Positions 38,266 through 46,925 of a stretch of 64,000 nucleotides of DNA are shown piece after piece. Origin of the DNA: Candidatus Lindowbacteria bacterium RIFCSPLOWO2_12_FULL_62_27. Its GTDB lineage: Bacteria; Lindowbacteria; 2-12-FULL-62-27. Positions within the stretch are counted from its first letter, which is position 1; every line of letters starts with the position of its first letter. The notes beneath the pieces were generated by a model. It was given only the letters and a program-made list of their open reading frames with translations. It was not told where the DNA came from and did not search any database. The stretch is taken from positions 124,001-188,000 of the forward strand of contig MFPR01000020.1 of the NCBI GenBank assembly GCA_001784175.1. Direction: 5' to 3'. The position numbers were made by a program, and so were the translations under genes.

Positions 38266-39038
38266 TACGCCCCGGGGGCGCTGAAGGTGAAGTTGGCCTC
38301 CACGGTTTTGCCGGTCTCGACCGTCACGGCCGATTCCTGGGCGCCAAACTTCTCATGCCAGGCTTCCAGCGTGTACTGGCCCGGCGGGATCATCTCCAGC
38401 TTGAATGCGCCGTCCGCGCCGGTGACGGCCGCTGGCGACTCCAGGACCGCCACGTAGGCCCGCATCCACGGGTGGACATCGCACTTGAACGAAATGATTT
38501 CCGGTTTGCTGAATTTCGCGTCGATCTCGCTCGGCGTCGGCTGCGCGCGGTTGAACGCCTGATTGAGTTTCGGCTCCGCGTGCACGTTGTGCAGCGTGTT
38601 GTCGCTGCTCTTGATCTTCAGCACACCGGGCTTCATGACCAGAATGTGCGGCGTATACATGCAGCCGTTCTGGTCCAGCATCGGCGACTCGGCCGGGGCC
38701 GGGTAGCTGTATTCCTCCAAACCTTTCTTCACGTACACCACAACGTTCATCAGCGTGCCGTCGCTGTTGACCATCACCGACTGGTCCCGGACCGTCTCAG
38801 CGTGCTTCCCGGCGCAGAACGCGTCCGCGCCCATGTCCAGCTTGCCCATCTTCGGCGTCGCGCCGGTGAACATCACCTTGCCGGACACCGACCCGGCGGT
38901 CGCGGCGTCCACGCTCTTCTTGGCCGCCGGCCCCGCCGTCTGCAGGGTGACGTCCTCTTCTGCCTTGCCTCCGCAGGCCGCGAAACCGACGGCCAGCGCC
39001 AGGATTGGTACAGTTCTCTTCCAGAATGTTGTGCTCAT
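38265..39038 (-). CDS. Cupredoxin-like lipoprotein or periplasmic protein
   Basis: A 257-residue exported protein; PILALAVGFAAC followed by GG looks like a lipobox (Cys near 22). The central part resembles a plastocyanin-like domain: NTLHNVHAEPK offers a copper-ligand histidine, and ISFKCDVHPWMRAYV offers the Cys-His-Met cluster. The C-terminus (GADGAFKLEMIPPGQYTLEA) looks like a carboxypeptidase-regulatory-like Ig fold. It is the first gene of the heme A operon, with TTGACA-type promoter and the ribosome site AAGGAGGG. Roles in copper delivery to an oxidase or as an electron carrier are inferred. Confidence 0.8.
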   Translation of the reverse strand: MSTTFWKRTVPILALAVGFAACGGKAEEDVTLQTAGPAAKKSVDAATAGSVSGKVMFTGATPKMGKLDMGADAFCAGKHAETVRDQSVMVNSDGTLMNVVVYVKKGLEEYSYPAPAESPMLDQNGCMYTPHILVMKPGVLKIKSSDNTLHNVHAEPKLNQAFNRAQPTPSEIDAKFSKPEIISFKCDVHPWMRAYVAVLESPAAVTGADGAFKLEMIPPGQYTLEAWHEKFGAQESAVTVETGKTVEANFTFSAPGA

Positions 39039-39104
39039 GATGAACCCTCCTTTTTTCCGGATTGCGCCCTCTTGGCCCGACGGGCCGTACGGGGAATCGC
39101 CGAT

Positions 39105-39133
39105 ACTTAATCTTCACCCGCTGGTCCTGTCAA
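39105..39133 (-). promoter_or_regulatory. Promoter of the heme A operon
   Basis: On the minus strand a perfect TTGACA (39128-39133), 17-bp spacer, then a weak TTAAGT (39105-39110). The first gene has AAGGAGGG before its ATG. Confidence 0.5.
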
Positions 39134-39185
39134 TCCCCGAGCCGAGCCCCTTGCAACCGCCGCCGGACGGACGTAGGGTTGGGGC

Positions 39186-39800
39186 GTGCGGCGGAAAAAC
39201 GCGACGATGTTTCTGGAGGACGTTCTGGTGCTGGAAAACGGCCGGCCGGGCGCGGCCGGCGCCGAAAATATCGTGCTCGTGAGTCTCATCTGGCCCCGGC
39301 CCATGATCGACCTTCGCACGGCGGCCAAATCGGTGCGGCTGGAGGACGGGCACGTGGCCGTTTTTTCGGACAAGCCCTTTCATGAAAAAATACTGTTCAA
39401 GGAAATCGTCGGGGGGCCGTTCGGTGTGACGGTCGAGGTCACGGAACGCAAGAGCCCCGGGGTGATCGCGCAGTTTCTCGCCGCCATCGCTTCCGATCTC
39501 GTCAACGCCGCTTTCCCCCTTCCCCCCTCCAGCGAAACATTCCGGCGGATCGTTCATGCCGGCGTGAGCGGCGTCGGGCAGAAGATTCGCACGGCGCCCA
39601 GGGAATCGTTCCTCCGGATTGCGTTCGGTCATGCCCTCATCGATCCGGCGACGGCCACGTCCGGGAGACTCGAAATTCCTCTGTCCGCGCCCGAAACTCT
39701 CTCGGCGCCGTCCACCGGCCGCTCCCGAAAAACACCATACCTCGTCCGAGGACAACCCAACGGCACGGCGGCGATCCGTTACAGAATCGAGGAGGATTAA
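39186..39800 (+). CDS. Protein of unknown function
   Basis: A 204-residue soluble-looking protein from GTG 39186; ATG 39207 (MFLEDVLVLENGRPGA) is an equally likely start. The sequence alternates hydrophobic strands and polar turns (ENIVLVSLIWPRP, HVAVFSDKPFHEKILFKEIV, FGVTVEVTERKSPGVIAQFL), consistent with a folded beta-rich domain. No signal peptide or known motif is seen. A competing reverse-strand open frame (39114-39755) is composed of Arg/Gly-rich antisense. The stop overlaps the convergent DUF115 gene by three bases. Confidence 0.6.
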   Translation: MRRKNATMFLEDVLVLENGRPGAAGAENIVLVSLIWPRPMIDLRTAAKSVRLEDGHVAVFSDKPFHEKILFKEIVGGPFGVTVEVTERKSPGVIAQFLAAIASDLVNAAFPLPPSSETFRRIVHAGVSGVGQKIRTAPRESFLRIAFGHALIDPATATSGRLEIPLSAPETLSAPSTGRSRKTPYLVRGQPNGTAAIRYRIEED

Positions 39801-41443
39801 GGCACTCTGACAAGGCCCCCAAGCCGGTCCCGCAGCTCTGTCAGAATCGTACGCTCGAGCCCGCCCTGTTCGCCGCCGTAGCGGCTCACCGCAACCACCG
39901 GCTGCACGACCGACTCGATGACGTCCCGGATGTCCGATGCCGCCAGCGCCTCATCCAGCTGGTCCGCGCTGGAAAAATTGCCTGGCGCCAGGAATTTTTC
40001 GAGGTTCCGCCGGAAGTCCGACAGCGCTTCGCGAATCCACGGGTTCGTCACGCGGCCGTTCACAGGCAGTTTCGAATGGAACATGCGCTCGTCAAATCCC
40101 GTGGGGAATCGTTCAGCCGGCATCCTTGTCGCGCCGTCCGTCGGCAGAAATTCGGCCAATAAGCCGGTCGAATGGAGGAGGACAGTGGGCTGCGCCGTCC
40201 GGCCGATTTCGTCCTTGAACCAGCGGTAGTAATTGTACAGGTTGTCCTGGGTGGCCCGGCCTGATACGACGCGCTCGGTCCGCTCCTGCTTCATGCGGTA
40301 CATTTTGTGTTCCACCGGCTCGAACCGGTATTGCGCCTCCGCCGCCCGCCGCTCGTAGGCGACGCCCCGGCAGTAGATGCGGTGGGCCGAGAAGGAAAGA
40401 TCGATTCCGGTGAAGTAGATCGGCGAACAGCCGGCCTGACGCGCCAGATCGAACGCGCTCGTCGCCACGCTCCCGCCCTGCTTCAGGCTTCCCGCTTGAA
40501 ACTGCCCGCGCCTCTCCAGCCACGACAAGAGTCCCTGATCGCAGCTCGCCACCAGGAGATTCCGCCACCGGCGCTCGAAGACCGACGGGTGCACGTCCAG
40601 CGAGACCGCCAGGTTCTGCGCGCCGGCATCGATCCGTTCGACCAGGCGCGAGTTTTCATACTGGCTGTCGAGGAGAAACGCGAGATGGGGAACCACGCCG
40701 TGCGTTTGCATGGGCTCCAGCGCCGTGTCGACCGCCAGTTTCAGGACCTCGGCTCGTTGGACAATCTCCCAGGAGTTGTCCAGGCTCGGCCCGGCGCCGA
40801 TGACGAGCGCCGCGGGCGGCGCCGCCCGCAGGGCGGGCGCGATCTGGTTGAGAAAGGGCAGGTCCGGCAGGCGCGGCGCGTTTCGGAGGGCGTTTTCGAT
40901 CCACTCGAATCCGAATCCCCAGCCGGTCGTCAGCGACATCGCGATCTGGTCGACGGTCGCGTGAATCTGGGCCAGAATCGTCTGATAGCTCGCCGGGTCC
41001 AGCTCAACGGACGGCGGATGGCCGGCGATCAGAATGTCGTTGATCCGCGTCGGCGTCAGCACCTCCGCCACCGCGTCCACCACGTCTTGCGGCCGGGGGT
41101 TGGGCCACAGCCGCACGTTGTCGATGCTCTGTTTCACCTTGGCGGCATAGGTGGTCACCAGCTCGGTGACGGGCTCGAACACCACAATCGGCGCGCCGGC
41201 CGGCAGCGCCTCCCGGAGCGCCCGGATGTGATAGGCGAATCCCATGCCCAGGATGACCGCCACCTGGGCGTTCGGCTTGAGGGCCAGTTTCTCCTGAACC
41301 CACCGGCGGGCCTCGGCTTCGGGATCGTACCGGCTGTGCAATGTCTTCCCGTTCACCACCGGCACCGGCCGCCCGCTTCGGGATTCAACCACGTCGATCG
41401 TATAGAGGCTCTTCGATGGCCGGAGCGGGGCGCGTATGTCCAT
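39797..41443 (-). CDS. DUF115 (MptE-like/motility accessory factor) protein
   Basis: A 548-residue cytosolic protein. The central domain (PPAALVIGAGPSLDNSWEIV, then LKLAVDTALEPMQTHGVVPH and FLLDSQYENSRLVERI) matches DUF115/MAF_flag10, a family related to 6-hydroxymethylpterin pyrophosphokinase MptE and to Maf flagellin-glycosylation proteins. The N-terminal part (VAVILGMGFAYHIRALREAL) is also typical. In many genomes such proteins act on flagellin or on nonulosonic-acid transfer, but no flagellar gene is in the window. Divergent from the sigma factor gene. Confidence 0.85.
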   Translation of the reverse strand: MDIRAPLRPSKSLYTIDVVESRSGRPVPVVNGKTLHSRYDPEAEARRWVQEKLALKPNAQVAVILGMGFAYHIRALREALPAGAPIVVFEPVTELVTTYAAKVKQSIDNVRLWPNPRPQDVVDAVAEVLTPTRINDILIAGHPPSVELDPASYQTILAQIHATVDQIAMSLTTGWGFGFEWIENALRNAPRLPDLPFLNQIAPALRAAPPAALVIGAGPSLDNSWEIVQRAEVLKLAVDTALEPMQTHGVVPHLAFLLDSQYENSRLVERIDAGAQNLAVSLDVHPSVFERRWRNLLVASCDQGLLSWLERRGQFQAGSLKQGGSVATSAFDLARQAGCSPIYFTGIDLSFSAHRIYCRGVAYERRAAEAQYRFEPVEHKMYRMKQERTERVVSGRATQDNLYNYYRWFKDEIGRTAQPTVLLHSTGLLAEFLPTDGATRMPAERFPTGFDERMFHSKLPVNGRVTNPWIREALSDFRRNLEKFLAPGNFSSADQLDEALAASDIRDVIESVVQPVVAVSRYGGEQGGLERTILTELRDRLGGLVRVP

Positions 41444-41472
41444 ACATCTTACTTATCGACCCGTGCGGGAAT

Positions 41473-41501
41473 TTGACTTGACCCCCCTCGAACCATATAC
41501 T
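41473..41501 (+). promoter_or_regulatory. Near-consensus sigma70 promoter of the sigma-factor gene
   Basis: TTGACT (41473-41478), 17-bp spacer, TATACT (41496-41501). The start codon ATG is at 41509, seven bases after the -10 box, so the transcript is expected to be leaderless. Confidence 0.8.
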
Positions 41502-41508
41502 TGGGCTA

Positions 41509-42081
41509 ATGGTTTATTCGACACCTTTGTCCGTGGAGGATATGAACCGGCAGGTGAGGCCGGCTCTGGAAGGGGAGAGCGAGGCACAGCGGAAGCTGCT
41601 CCGGTACTTTGCCGTGTACATCCGGTCGTGCGCCAGGAAATTTTTCCTCGCCGAGGAGGATCGGCAGGACCTTCAGCAGGAGGGCCAGATCGCCCTGTTT
41701 CGCGCCATCGAACGGTACCGCGAGGCGCGCGGCCCCTTTGGTCCGTACGCCCGCCTGGTGATCCGGCGGCACATCAACCGCGCGGCGGAAAAAATGATTC
41801 ATCGCAACGCCGTCGAGCGCGCGAGGGACCTATCCGAAGACATCGGTGAGATGACGAACTTTCGGCAAATCGGCGACCCCGAAACCGAGGTGATGGAACG
41901 GGAGCGGTTCCGGGAACTGGAGACGCAAATGCGGAACAAATTGACGGACCTCGAATCCGGGGTCCTCGCCATGTTCCTGCAGGGCCACACGTACAGGGAA
42001 ATCGGCCGGCGGCTCAAAAAGCCCACCAAGTCGATCGACAACGCGCTCCGCCGCATTCGCGTCAAAATCAAAACTGCGTAA
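41509..42081 (+). CDS. Sigma-70 family RNA polymerase sigma factor (ECF/SigH-like)
   Basis: A 190-residue alternative sigma factor. Region 2 (QRKLLRYFAVYIRSCARKFF, then EEDRQDLQQEGQIALFRAIE and GPYARLVIRRHINRAAEKM) and region 4 with a helix-turn-helix (LESGVLAMFLQGHTYREIGR, RLKKPTKSIDNALRRIRVKI) are clear, with no region 1 or 3. The pattern is close to sporulation-sigma-H-type factors. The promoter leaves no room for a ribosome site. The last eight bases overlap the deacetylase's apparent CTG start. No anti-sigma factor is adjacent. Confidence 0.88.
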   Translation: MVYSTPLSVEDMNRQVRPALEGESEAQRKLLRYFAVYIRSCARKFFLAEEDRQDLQQEGQIALFRAIERYREARGPFGPYARLVIRRHINRAAEKMIHRNAVERARDLSEDIGEMTNFRQIGDPETEVMERERFRELETQMRNKLTDLESGVLAMFLQGHTYREIGRRLKKPTKSIDNALRRIRVKIKTA

Positions 42082-42760
42082 GTTTTTTTTTGCTGCGGCT
42101 GTCCTGCTCTGTCTGGATATCCCTGTCTGCACACACGCTGAAACATTCCGGCACGGTCCCCGCGCCCGGCCTGCGGTCGCCCTCACGTTTGACGACGCGC
42201 CCTTCGAGCCCTACACGTCACATATCCTGGATATCCTGGACCGGCACAAGGTCCGGGCGACCTTTTTTGTGGTTGGGCTCCACGCCCGAACCTGGCCCCG
42301 GACCTTGAAAAGTATTCTTGCCGCGCACGAGATCGGCAACCACACGGAAATGCACCGCGTATTGAGCGGGCTGGCCAAACCGGCCATCGAAACGGAACTG
42401 CTCAGCCTTCAGGCGTATCTCCGATCCACCTATGGCGTCCGGCCGAGATTCTTCAGGCCGCCGGAGGGAAAAATCAACGGCGATGTGATCGACACGATCC
42501 GGTCGGCGGGGATGGATCTCATCTTGTGGGACGTCGACTCCATCGACTGGACCCGGCCGGGATTCCTCAAAATCGCGCGCACGGTTGCCGAGGAAACCAA
42601 ACCCGGCAGCATCATCCTCATGCACACCCTCAACCCCCAAACCGTCGAAACCCTCCCGGTCCTCATCGAATATCTCCAAGCCGCCGGATTCAGGCTGGTC
42701 CCGGTGTCCGAACTTCTCAATCGACCCGCCTATCTGGACACCTCACCTCCCCCCCCTTAA
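42074..42760 (+). CDS. Secreted polysaccharide deacetylase (NodB family), apparent CTG start
   Basis: Removes N- or O-acetyl groups from a glycan in the periplasm or outside; 228 residues. From CTG 42074 the product begins M(CTG)RKFFFAAAVLLCLDIPV, a textbook signal peptide ending THA. NodB motifs follow: ALTFDDAPF (Asp40-Asp41), HEIGNHTEMH (metal His-x3-His), FFRPPEG, LILWDVDSIDW and SIILMHT. The frame is open back to 41945 but contains no ATG, GTG or TTG before the signal peptide, and ATG 42269 would remove the catalytic TFDD. A nine-T run at 42083-42091 could hide a sequencing indel. The stop lies inside a C/G hairpin. Confidence 0.8.
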   Translation: MRKFFFAAAVLLCLDIPVCTHAETFRHGPRARPAVALTFDDAPFEPYTSHILDILDRHKVRATFFVVGLHARTWPRTLKSILAAHEIGNHTEMHRVLSGLAKPAIETELLSLQAYLRSTYGVRPRFFRPPEGKINGDVIDTIRSAGMDLILWDVDSIDWTRPGFLKIARTVAEETKPGSIILMHTLNPQTVETLPVLIEYLQAAGFRLVPVSELLNRPAYLDTSPPPP

Positions 42761-42780
42761 AAAGGGGGGGAAAGGGGGGG
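42749..42780. repeat. C/G homopolymer inverted repeat at the deacetylase-htrA convergence
   Basis: CCCCCCCTT (42750-42758) pairs with AAGGGGGGG (42762-42770), and a second AAAGGGGGGG follows. It encodes the terminal proline run and stop of the deacetylase. It probably works as a terminator or as a dispersed intergenic repeat for both convergent genes. Confidence 0.6.
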
Positions 42781-42794
42781 TTACCTCCTGTTTT

Positions 42795-44363
42795 CTATTT
42801 TTTCTCCAGCGTCACGTAAAACGTGTTGTTGTTTCGTAAAACGAGCAGCAGGATGGTCCGGCCCGATTTTGTATTGTCGTAGGCGTCCTTCAGATCGCTC
42901 ACGGTGTTGATCGGCCGGTTGTTGATTTCGAGAAGAATGTCGTTGGGCCGGAGGTCCACGTCGTCGGCCGGGCTGCCGCGCCGGATCATCACGACCCGCA
43001 GGCCCTGGCCGGGGTCGAGGTCCCGCTCTTCCGATTCTTCCCGCGTCATCGTCCGGACGCGGACGCCCAGTTTTTCGATGTCGCCTTCCGTTTCTTTCGT
43101 CTCCTCGCGCGTCGTCTCCGCTTTCTCCTCGCCGACGTTCGCCGGAAGCTCGGTCAGTTTCACCAGGACGCGCTGGTCCTTGCCGTCGCGGATGATATCG
43201 ATCTGGACGACATCCCCGATGTTCTTGAGCAGGATCTTTTGCTGCAAATCCCGCACGCCCATGAGCGCCGCGCCGTCCACGGATTTGATCACATCGCCGC
43301 GCCCAATCCCCGCCTTCTCCGCCGGGCTGCCCTTGTAGATCTGCGACACCAGGACACCGACCTTGGCCGGCAGATTGAAGTGCCGGGCCTTCTCCGGATC
43401 CAGTTCCTGAATCCCCACGCCCAGCCACGGCCGCTGCACCTTGCCGTGCCGCATCAGGTCCTCGGCCACGCGCTTCGCCATCTTGGACGGGATCGCAAAG
43501 CCGATGCCCATGTATCCGTACGATCGCGTGTAAATCGCGTTGTTGATCCCGATGACCTCCCCGTTCAGATTCACGAGCGGGCCGCCGGAATTTCCCGGAT
43601 TGATCGCGGCATCCGTCTGGATGAAATTCTCGAACCGGCCCGGATGGTCGAATATCCCGCCCCGGCCCAGCGCCGACACCACGCCCACCGTCACGGTGTG
43701 GTCGAATCCAAACGGGTTGCCGATCGCGATGACCCACTGGCCCGGCGCCATCTTGTCCGAATCACCGAACTTCACGGCCGGCAGCGTCTCCCGAGACGTG
43801 ATTTTTAGAACCGCCACGTCCGTCTTTTCGTCTTTCCCGATCACCTTCGCCTTGAAACTGTCCACCAGCTTGCTGGTCCGCACCTGAACGGTGATCTGGT
43901 CGGCGCCTTCAATGACATGCGCGTTGGTCAGGATGTGGCCGGCCCCATCGAGGATGATCCCGGACCCCAGGCTCGTCCGTTTCTGCGCGCTCTCCGGCAT
44001 CTCAAACTCGAAAAACCGGCGGAACATCTCGTCAAACGGCTCGCCTTGCGGATCCTCCGGATCAATGAACGGATGCCGGGACGGCCGGCGCTGCGTCTTG
44101 ATTTCTTGCTCCGTGTAGATGCTCACCACGCTCTCCGAAACCTGCCGCGCGACACGGCTGAAGGCTTCCTGGAGTTGCTCCGCAACGGCGATGCCGGTGA
44201 TGCCGGCGCTCGACGTCGCCGGCGCCGCGGGACTTTCGACCGCGGCGGCTTCCTCCGTTGTCCGGCGGAGAATATCGGCCGGCGCCGGCGCCCGACGCCA
44301 TGTGCGCGCGGCCAGGATCGCCACGACCACGGCCATCAATGCAATGAGCAGCGCTTTTTTCAT
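42795..44363 (-). CDS. HtrA/DegP-type periplasmic serine protease with two PDZ domains
   Basis: A 522-residue envelope quality-control protease. An N-terminal membrane anchor or signal (ALLIALMAVVVAILAARTW) is followed by a trypsin-like domain with the triad His near 144 (ILTNAHVIEGA), Asp near 178 (KTDVAVLKI) and Ser near 254 (AAINPGNSGGPLVN). Two PDZ domains follow: WLGVGIQELDPEKARHFNLP and, after an acidic linker rich in Glu/Thr, LRVVMIRRGSPADDVDLRPN. It degrades or refolds misfolded periplasmic proteins. No stress-type regulatory site is seen. Divergent from the FAH-like gene. Confidence 0.95.
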   Translation of the reverse strand: MKKALLIALMAVVVAILAARTWRRAPAPADILRRTTEEAAAVESPAAPATSSAGITGIAVAEQLQEAFSRVARQVSESVVSIYTEQEIKTQRRPSRHPFIDPEDPQGEPFDEMFRRFFEFEMPESAQKRTSLGSGIILDGAGHILTNAHVIEGADQITVQVRTSKLVDSFKAKVIGKDEKTDVAVLKITSRETLPAVKFGDSDKMAPGQWVIAIGNPFGFDHTVTVGVVSALGRGGIFDHPGRFENFIQTDAAINPGNSGGPLVNLNGEVIGINNAIYTRSYGYMGIGFAIPSKMAKRVAEDLMRHGKVQRPWLGVGIQELDPEKARHFNLPAKVGVLVSQIYKGSPAEKAGIGRGDVIKSVDGAALMGVRDLQQKILLKNIGDVVQIDIIRDGKDQRVLVKLTELPANVGEEKAETTREETKETEGDIEKLGVRVRTMTREESEERDLDPGQGLRVVMIRRGSPADDVDLRPNDILLEINNRPINTVSDLKDAYDNTKSGRTILLLVLRNNNTFYVTLEKK

Positions 44364-44406
44364 GATCCCGCTTTAACTTTTATCTCCGAACTTGTAAACT
44401 GCCTTC

Positions 44407-45465
44407 ATGCGACTGGTCCAATGGCTCGAACCCAAATCGCGGCGCCGACACGTGGGGATGCTTCGGGAGGAACAGGGCGAGGAGCGCGCAGTGAGCGCGA
44501 CGTCCATATTCCCCAAACTGAAAACCACGTTGGATGTTCTCCGTGCTCGCGAGATCGGACGCCCGCGGGGGGATGCGGATCGGGCGTTCTGGGATCGTTT
44601 CTCTCGCGCCACCCGTCGACCATGGCCCGATCTGTGGAACACGCCCTTCGACGCTTCGTCCCCCCATCTGCTCCCGCCCATCGATGTCCCCGAAAATCCC
44701 TATGCCTTCACGCTCTGGGGCGCCGGCGTGACGCATCTGCGCAGCGCCAAGGCGAGAGAAGAGGAGGCCAAGGCCGTCCGGGGCCGGCCCGCGTCGTTTT
44801 ACGATCTCATCTATCAGACGGGTCTCGCCGGCGGCAAACCCAGGAGGCTCCCGGGCGCGCGGCCCGAAATATTTTACAAGGCGGACGGCTATTATGCCGT
44901 CGGTCCCAACCAGCCGCTTCGCATCGCCCGGTCTGCCGTCCGGTGCGTGCCGGAACCTGAAATCGTTTCCTACTATGCCGCCCGGAGCGGCCGTCTGAAG
45001 ACGCATATCATATATGGAGGGGCGGCCGTCAGGCTGGGGTACACCTTGGGCAACGATTTTTCCGACCAGGGATGGGAATCCCAAAACCCGCTGTATCTGC
45101 CGCACGCCAAGACCCAAAGGGGCCTGGCCGCCATCGGCCCCATTTTCGTGACGGTCGACGATGCTCTCTTCGATTCGCGCGAAATCGCGATCCGCTGTCG
45201 CGTGTTTCGGCGCGGCGCGGTCCAGCAGGACAGCGGCGCCTTGCGGACCGGAGAAAAACACATGGCCCACAGCCTCGCCAACCTCGAGTGCCACCTCTTC
45301 GACAACCGCCCCCTGCGCCCGGCCGAAATCCGCGGCCTCTTCTGGGGCACCAGTGCCGTCTTCAAACTTCCCCTCAAATCGGGCGATCGCATCGAAATCG
45401 AAGCCTCCTCGGGACTCGGCGCGCTCCGCAACCCCGTCCTTGACTCCCGCCCGGGGATGGGATAA
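44407..45465 (+). CDS. Fumarylacetoacetate-hydrolase-family protein
   Basis: A 352-residue protein with the FAH fold in its C-terminal two thirds. RPEIFYKADGYYAVGPNQPL, VPEPEIVSYYAARSG (metal-binding glutamates), LGYTLGNDFSDQGWESQNPL, AAIGPIFVT and SGDRIEIEASSGLG align with 2-keto acid hydrolases/dehydratases of the family, including 2-keto-3-deoxy-sugar dehydratases. The substrate cannot be deduced. N-terminal residues 1-60 are basic and variable. It is 13 bases upstream of the M23 peptidase gene; no sugar-catabolic neighbours are present. Confidence 0.8.
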   Translation: MRLVQWLEPKSRRRHVGMLREEQGEERAVSATSIFPKLKTTLDVLRAREIGRPRGDADRAFWDRFSRATRRPWPDLWNTPFDASSPHLLPPIDVPENPYAFTLWGAGVTHLRSAKAREEEAKAVRGRPASFYDLIYQTGLAGGKPRRLPGARPEIFYKADGYYAVGPNQPLRIARSAVRCVPEPEIVSYYAARSGRLKTHIIYGGAAVRLGYTLGNDFSDQGWESQNPLYLPHAKTQRGLAAIGPIFVTVDDALFDSREIAIRCRVFRRGAVQQDSGALRTGEKHMAHSLANLECHLFDNRPLRPAEIRGLFWGTSAVFKLPLKSGDRIEIEASSGLGALRNPVLDSRPGMG

Positions 45466-45477
45466 AGTATTTATCCA

Positions 45478-46401
45478 TTGAAAAAAGACGACCGCTACAC
45501 CCTGCTCCTCGTCCCTCAAACCGGAGGGCCTACGAGGAAAATCAGCTTCTCCGAAGGCCGCCTGCGGGTGTGGAAACGCGTGGTGGTGGGCATTGGAGCG
45601 CTCCTCTTCGCCAATGTCACTTTGTTCGTTTATCTCTACGCGATTGATCGCGGCAACATTTTGAAATATCTCTCTTTTAAATCTGAAAACGCCAGGCTCC
45701 GGACGGAACAGAAACGCGAAATGCTCGACCTCCGCGTCCGGCTGCAGAAGCTGACCGAACTCCACGAAGCGTCGCTGACCAAAATGGTCGAAATCGAGAC
45801 CATCACCGGATTTCGGGCGTTTGATCCCCAGCAGTTCCTCAACGCCATGGGCGGGCCCGAAGGCCGGGCCGTTCAGGCGGCTGCGGCGGCGACGACCGAG
45901 AGCCTGCGGCAAAAGATCGAGAACATCGACTCGGAACACAATACGCTGGACGAGCGGATGAAGAAAATTCATCTCTTCGTCCGCGCCAACGAAGAGCGCA
46001 TGCGGCATACGCCGGCCGGCTGGCCGGTCAATGGCTGGATGTCGTCCTCCTTCGGCTGGCGAAGGGACCCATGGACGCTCCGGAGCGAACATCACGACGG
46101 CCTCGACATCTCGGCCTGGTACGGAACGCCGGTACGCGCGCCGGCCGACGGCGAGGTCCGGTTCGCCGCAAGGTCCGGCGGGTATGGACAAATGGTCGTT
46201 CTTGCGCATAATTATGGGTATGAAAGTTATTTCGGGCATATGAGCCGGCTGGCCGTGCGGCCGAAACAGAAAGTGGCGCGCGGTGATGTCATCGGATATG
46301 TGGGATCCAGCGGGCGCTCGACGGGCGCCCACACCCACTACGAAATTCGGGTCAACAACCGGCCGGTCGATCCCTGGCCGTACCTTGGCCTGATGCCTTA
46401 A
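45478..46401 (+). CDS. Membrane-anchored M23-family peptidoglycan peptidase
   Basis: A 307-residue protein from TTG 45478, an N-in protein with one transmembrane segment (VVVGIGALLFANVTLFVYLY). A coiled-coil region (about 60-160, SENARLRTEQKREMLDLRVR) precedes a C-terminal LytM/M23 domain. Zn ligands are visible in HHDGLDISAWYG, YFGHMSRLAV and TGAHTHYEIRVNNRPVDP. It cleaves or regulates cleavage of peptidoglycan cross-links. It lies just upstream of the bactofilin gene, a frequent pairing in cell-shape control. Confidence 0.93.
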   Translation: MKKDDRYTLLLVPQTGGPTRKISFSEGRLRVWKRVVVGIGALLFANVTLFVYLYAIDRGNILKYLSFKSENARLRTEQKREMLDLRVRLQKLTELHEASLTKMVEIETITGFRAFDPQQFLNAMGGPEGRAVQAAAAATTESLRQKIENIDSEHNTLDERMKKIHLFVRANEERMRHTPAGWPVNGWMSSSFGWRRDPWTLRSEHHDGLDISAWYGTPVRAPADGEVRFAARSGGYGQMVVLAHNYGYESYFGHMSRLAVRPKQKVARGDVIGYVGSSGRSTGAHTHYEIRVNNRPVDPWPYLGLMP

Positions 46402-46421
46402 ACGCAAAAGGAGGAACGGAT

Positions 46422-46892
46422 ATGCTCAAAAAGTTCATGAACCAGGTGGCGGCGACGGCGCCGGCCGGCGAAACCATCGACACCGTCCTCGGCGCTTCGA
46501 CCCATGTGAAGGGCGTCCTCACGTTCGAAGGCTCCGTCCGAATCGACGGGAAATTCGACGGGGAAATATCGGCCGGGGGAACGCTTGTGATCGGGGAAGG
46601 GTCCATCGTGAACGCCAACGTTCGCGTCGCTCGCGTGGTCGTCGCCGGGCAGGTCCACGGCGATATCGCGGCCACCGAGTCTTTGGAGGTCCAGCCGACC
46701 GGCCGGATTTACGGCGACATCCAGACACCGGAACTCCAGCTCTCCCGCGGGGTGACCTTGGAAGGCAAGTGCGTCATCAATCGCAAACCCGATGGATCCC
46801 TGGCGGTGAACATCGGCGAGCCCCAGTCGCCCAGGGCCCAGGCATCCGGACGGGACGGCAACACTCTGAGAGTCGCGCAGAACGTCGGGTAA
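46422..46892 (+). CDS. Bactofilin
   Basis: A polymer-forming cytoskeletal protein of 156 residues. The central beta-helix repeats are obvious: GVLTFEGSVRIDGKFDGEIS, AGGTLVIGEGSIVNANVRVA, VVVAGQVHGDIAATESLEVQ and PTGRIYGDIQTPELQLSRGV. The N-terminus MLKKFMNQV is a short flexible tail. Good ribosome site AGGAGGAA precedes ATG. Bactofilins often act with an adjacent M23 peptidase in cell shape; the gene is directly downstream of one here. Confidence 0.95.
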   Translation: MLKKFMNQVAATAPAGETIDTVLGASTHVKGVLTFEGSVRIDGKFDGEISAGGTLVIGEGSIVNANVRVARVVVAGQVHGDIAATESLEVQPTGRIYGDIQTPELQLSRGVTLEGKCVINRKPDGSLAVNIGEPQSPRAQASGRDGNTLRVAQNVG

Positions 46893-46925
46893 GTTCCGGC
46901 GGCCTCTGCCTCTTTGTTTCTTCCG

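Noticed and set aside
39114-39755. Reverse-strand frame opposite the unknown gene at 39186
   Set aside because: Arg/Gly-rich with no fold-like pattern; the plus-strand product looks more protein-like.
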